Assembly (NCBI RefSeq): GCF_001571325.1
Contig: NZ_BCTO01000043.1
Span: forward strand, 35,153-99,152
Source of the DNA: Delftia tsuruhatensis NBRC 16741
Lineage (GTDB): Bacteria > Pseudomonadota > Gammaproteobacteria > Burkholderiales > Burkholderiaceae_C
Length of the DNA stretch: 64,000 nt
Direction of reading: 5' to 3'
Part shown: positions 59,818 to 64,000 of the stretch, piece by piece
Position numbering within the stretch: position 1 is the first letter of the stretch
How the letters are laid out: the number at the start of each line of letters is the position of its first letter
Made by a program: the position numbers and the translations under genes
The notes under the pieces: model-generated
Told to the model about the DNA's origin: nothing
Seen by the model: only the letters and a program-made list of their open reading frames with translations
The model's database searches: none

Positions 59818-60884
59818 GGCTGGTTGGCCCACAGCGACTTGTCGTCCACGTTCTCGCGGGTCACCACGGGTGCGGACAACTGGTCCTCCAGAATGCCGGG
59901 CGCCACCTCCACGATGCGGCTGCCATGCGGGGTGGGCCCGGGCTTGAACGACTGCCCTGCCAGCGCTGCCTTGATGTAGTACAGGCCGTACTTTGCGTAA
60001 AGATCGGCGGGCTGCGAGATGGTGGCGTCGATCTCGCCCCTGCGGATGGCATCCAGCTCCTGGGCGATGCCGTCGTTGCTGATCACCACGATGTGCCTCG
60101 GATCGCCGGCCGGATGCAGCAGCCCCCTGCGCCGCAGCGTCTGCAGCGTGGGCGCCAGATAGACGCCGCCTGCGTGCATGTAGATGCCCTTCAGGTCCGG
60201 ATGCGCGGACAGCAGGCCGTCGAGCGCGGCAGCGGCGGCATCGGACTTCCAGGCCGCGGGAATCTCCAGCAACTGCAGCGCCGGGAAATCCTTCATGCAA
60301 CTGCGGAAAGCCTCGGCCCGATCACGGCCGTTGACCGATGCCAGGTCGCCCATGATCTGCACCACCTTGCCCGCCTTCACCTGCGCGCCCAGGTACTGGC
60401 AGGACCGCGTGCCATAGGCGCGGTTGTCGGCACGCACCACCATCGCCACCTTGCCCCGGGTAGGCGCCACGTCCACCGCCACCACAGGAATCTTCCCCTG
60501 CTCGGCCAAGGCGAGCGCGCGACCAATGGCCGCCGAATCCAATGGCGCCACCACCAACCCCTTGGCGCCGAGGTTGATCAGATTGGCCACGTCGGTGATC
60601 TGCTGGGCCGGGTCCTGGTTGGAGTTCACCGGCGCCAGGATGTCGACCCCAAGGGCCTTGGCCATTTGCGGGAGGTAGCCGTTGTAGGCCTGCCAGAACG
60701 GCGAGGTCAGCAGTGGCAGGTTGACCCCGATCCTGCCCTGCGCCGGGCCAGGTTCCGCCGCCAGCGCCGGCCCCGCGCCGGCCAGCGCCGCCACTGAAGC
60801 CAGCGCGGCTACAGCGGACATGAGCCGGCAAAGCATTGCGGAACATCCGGCCGGAACCTGGAAAACGCCGTGCAGTGCAGCCAT
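59814..60884 (-). CDS. Sugar ABC transporter periplasmic binding protein (RbsB-like)
   Basis: 356 residues. The signal peptide has its hydrophobic core at LMSAVAALASVAALAGAG with cleavage near ALAAEP. The mature domain begins RIGVNLPLLTSPFWQAYNGY and contains NLINLGAKGLVVAPLDSAAI and HIVVISNDGIAQELDAIRRG, typical of ribose-type binding proteins. It should select the sugar, probably L-fucose. It is the first gene of the nine-gene operon; GAGGAGG stands nine bases before the ATG. AT-rich palindromes about 100 bp upstream separate it from the divergent IclR gene. Confidence 0.9.
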   Translation of the reverse strand: MAALHGVFQVPAGCSAMLCRLMSAVAALASVAALAGAGPALAAEPGPAQGRIGVNLPLLTSPFWQAYNGYLPQMAKALGVDILAPVNSNQDPAQQITDVANLINLGAKGLVVAPLDSAAIGRALALAEQGKIPVVAVDVAPTRGKVAMVVRADNRAYGTRSCQYLGAQVKAGKVVQIMGDLASVNGRDRAEAFRSCMKDFPALQLLEIPAAWKSDAAAAALDGLLSAHPDLKGIYMHAGGVYLAPTLQTLRRRGLLHPAGDPRHIVVISNDGIAQELDAIRRGEIDATISQPADLYAKYGLYYIKAALAGQSFKPGPTPHGSRIVEVAPGILEDQLSAPVVTRENVDDKSLWANQP

Positions 60885-60975
60885 GGAAAGTGCCTCCTCA
60901 TGTGTGCCGGGACTCCGGCGGTGCCGCTGGAACGCCTTTTTGCCGATGGCGCGTGGCACATCGCTGGGGCAATTT

Positions 60976-61006
60976 ATTCATCCATGAATTAATTATTTAT
61001 AAATAA
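60976..61006. promoter_or_regulatory. Two AT-rich palindromes between the fucose operon and its IclR regulator
   Basis: ATTCAT-CC-ATGAAT (60976-60989) is followed four bases later by the perfect 14-bp palindrome TTATTTATAAATAA (60993-61006). This AT-rich patch in GC-rich DNA lies roughly midway between the divergent operon start (60884) and the IclR start (61108). It is the natural place for the IclR operator and the two promoters. Confidence 0.55.
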
Positions 61007-61107
61007 ATCTCACTTCGGCAGCTATGGTTTACCCAGCCCACGCACCGCTTGCGCAGGTCGGCAGCAAAAACAGGACTTGTCCTATCCCGAACGTAAGATC
61101 TGCACGC

Positions 61108-61908
61108 ATGAGCAAAGCACTGGACAACGCAGAAGACAGCGAGCGCTACCGCGCGCCGGCACTGGACAAGGGGTTGGACATCCTGGAGCTGCTGGCCGAG
61201 CACCCCGATGGCCTGACGCGGGCCGAGATCGTCAAGGAACTGGGCCGGGGCCCCAGTGAGATCTACCGCATGCTCGAGCGGCTGGTGGCCCGGCAATATG
61301 TGATGCGCTCGGCCGGCGGCGACCGCCATGCGCTCAGCCTCAAGATGTTCGCGCTGGCGCACCGCCACCCGCCCGTCAACCGCCTCGTGACCCAGGCGCT
61401 GCCCGTCATGGATGCCTATGCGCGGCAGGCCGAGCAGTCCTGCCACCTGGGCCTCTACGACCGTGGCAATGTCCTGATCGTGGCCCAGGTCCCCGGCCCC
61501 GGGAACTGGGGCCTGTCAATCAGGCTGGGCGCACGCGTCGGGCTGCTGGACACCGGGTCAGGCCATGTACTGCTGGCCTGCCAGACACCCGAACGCCGCG
61601 CGCAGATGCTGGCCGAGCACACGCCTTTGGAAGGCGAGGTGCCACTGCCCGAGACGCAGTTGCACGACATGCTGGAACAGATACGCAGCACGGGCTACAG
61701 GCAGAGCGAAAGCCTGCAGTCCTATGGCGTGGTGGACATCTCCTGCCCCATCCTCGGGCCTGATGGCAATGCCATGGCTGTGCTCACATCTCCCTATATC
61801 CGGCGGATCGATGGGCATGCAGGTCCCTCGCTGGATGAGGCACGCGGGTACCTGCTGCAGGCAGTGGCTGGACTCTCTCTCAATGGCGGTCTGCGCGGCG
61901 AGGAGTGA
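61108..61908 (+). CDS. IclR-family regulator of the L-fucose operon
   Basis: 266 residues. The N-terminal winged helix-turn-helix (about 15-80) reads ALDKGLDILELLAEHPDGLT then EIYRMLERLVARQYV. The C-terminal IclR effector-binding domain includes SCHLGLYDRGNVLIVAQV and DTGSGHVLLAC. It is divergent from the nine-gene operon and so likely represses or activates it in response to a 6-deoxy sugar or pathway intermediate. The start is the ATG of MSKALDNAED; an in-frame ATG at 61024 would reach towards the palindromic operator region. CRISPR array 2 begins 49 bp after its stop. Confidence 0.86.
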   Translation: MSKALDNAEDSERYRAPALDKGLDILELLAEHPDGLTRAEIVKELGRGPSEIYRMLERLVARQYVMRSAGGDRHALSLKMFALAHRHPPVNRLVTQALPVMDAYARQAEQSCHLGLYDRGNVLIVAQVPGPGNWGLSIRLGARVGLLDTGSGHVLLACQTPERRAQMLAEHTPLEGEVPLPETQLHDMLEQIRSTGYRQSESLQSYGVVDISCPILGPDGNAMAVLTSPYIRRIDGHAGPSLDEARGYLLQAVAGLSLNGGLRGEE

Positions 61909-61957
61909 GTCAGGCGATTCGTTTCAAATGCGTGGGGCGCTTGCTGTGGCGGCAGGG

Positions 61958-64000
<2,043 letters not shown>

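Noticed and set aside
61921..61957. GTTTCAA at 61921 with GGGGCGC shortly after, like a decayed extra CRISPR repeat before array 2
   Set aside because: Only 7 plus 7 matching bases, 37 bp from the next repeat instead of 66; too weak to count.

Overview
The window is GC-rich DNA, densely packed with genes that often overlap by ATGA start/stop junctions. Its gene content fits a betaproteobacterium of the Comamonadaceae (Delftia/Comamonas/Acidovorax type): a Bug-type tripartite tricarboxylate binding protein, a Gram-negative trimeric porin, a class D beta-lactamase, a chemoreceptor ending in NWEVF, and type I-C style CRISPR repeats. The genus is inferred from gene content. No rRNA, tRNA or insertion sequence was seen.

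Layout. 1-4.8 kb: the 3' part of a tartrate/D-malate dehydrogenase gene, a large secreted Ig-repeat protein and glutathione reductase. 5.4-8.4 kb: a translationally coupled string of two tiny ORFs (84 and 35 aa), a xylose-isomerase-like TIM-barrel protein, a ferredoxin reductase and a ferredoxin gene cut off after about 30 codons. 8.3-14.3 kb: a LysR-controlled sugar-acid cluster (Bug protein, UxaA-family dehydratase, aldehyde dehydrogenase, HpcH/HpaI aldolase). 14.3-16.8 kb: a DUF3649-PepSY-DUF3325 operon behind a Fur box. 16.8-25.8 kb: EamA exporter, TetR/SQR-like/DUF1641 operon, LuxR regulator, lipoprotein, PhzF-like protein, an SRAP protein lacking its catalytic Cys2, and a class D beta-lactamase. 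26-32.6 kb: an ammonium transporter behind a sigma-54 promoter, then the SpoVR-YhbH-PrkA stress operon. 32.9-38.2 kb: a giant MscS-type channel and a chemoreceptor.

38.36-40.44 kb: CRISPR array 1 (32 repeats). 40.7-43.5 kb: pmbA, yjgA/darP and mog. 43.5-44.5 kb: a decayed XRE/nucleotidyltransferase toxin-antitoxin-like pair. 44.9-51.9 kb: an orphan ABC binding protein, a MacA-MacB-outer-membrane-factor efflux system and a porin. 52.2-61.9 kb: a complete non-phosphorylative L-fucose (6-deoxy-sugar) pathway. It comprises an ABC importer, mutarotase, dehydrogenase, lactonase, dehydratase, second dehydrogenase and diketo-acid hydrolase, with a divergent IclR regulator. 61.96-64.0 kb: CRISPR array 2 (31 repeats seen, running to the window edge).

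The two arrays share one 32-bp repeat and one orientation (transcribed on the minus strand). They lie 21.5 kb apart, and no cas gene lies anywhere in the window. The points most worth a second look are this split, cas-less locus with an internal deletion at its right edge; the small-ORF/TIM-barrel/redox operon with its broken ferredoxin; and the SRAP protein with Ser in place of Cys2.
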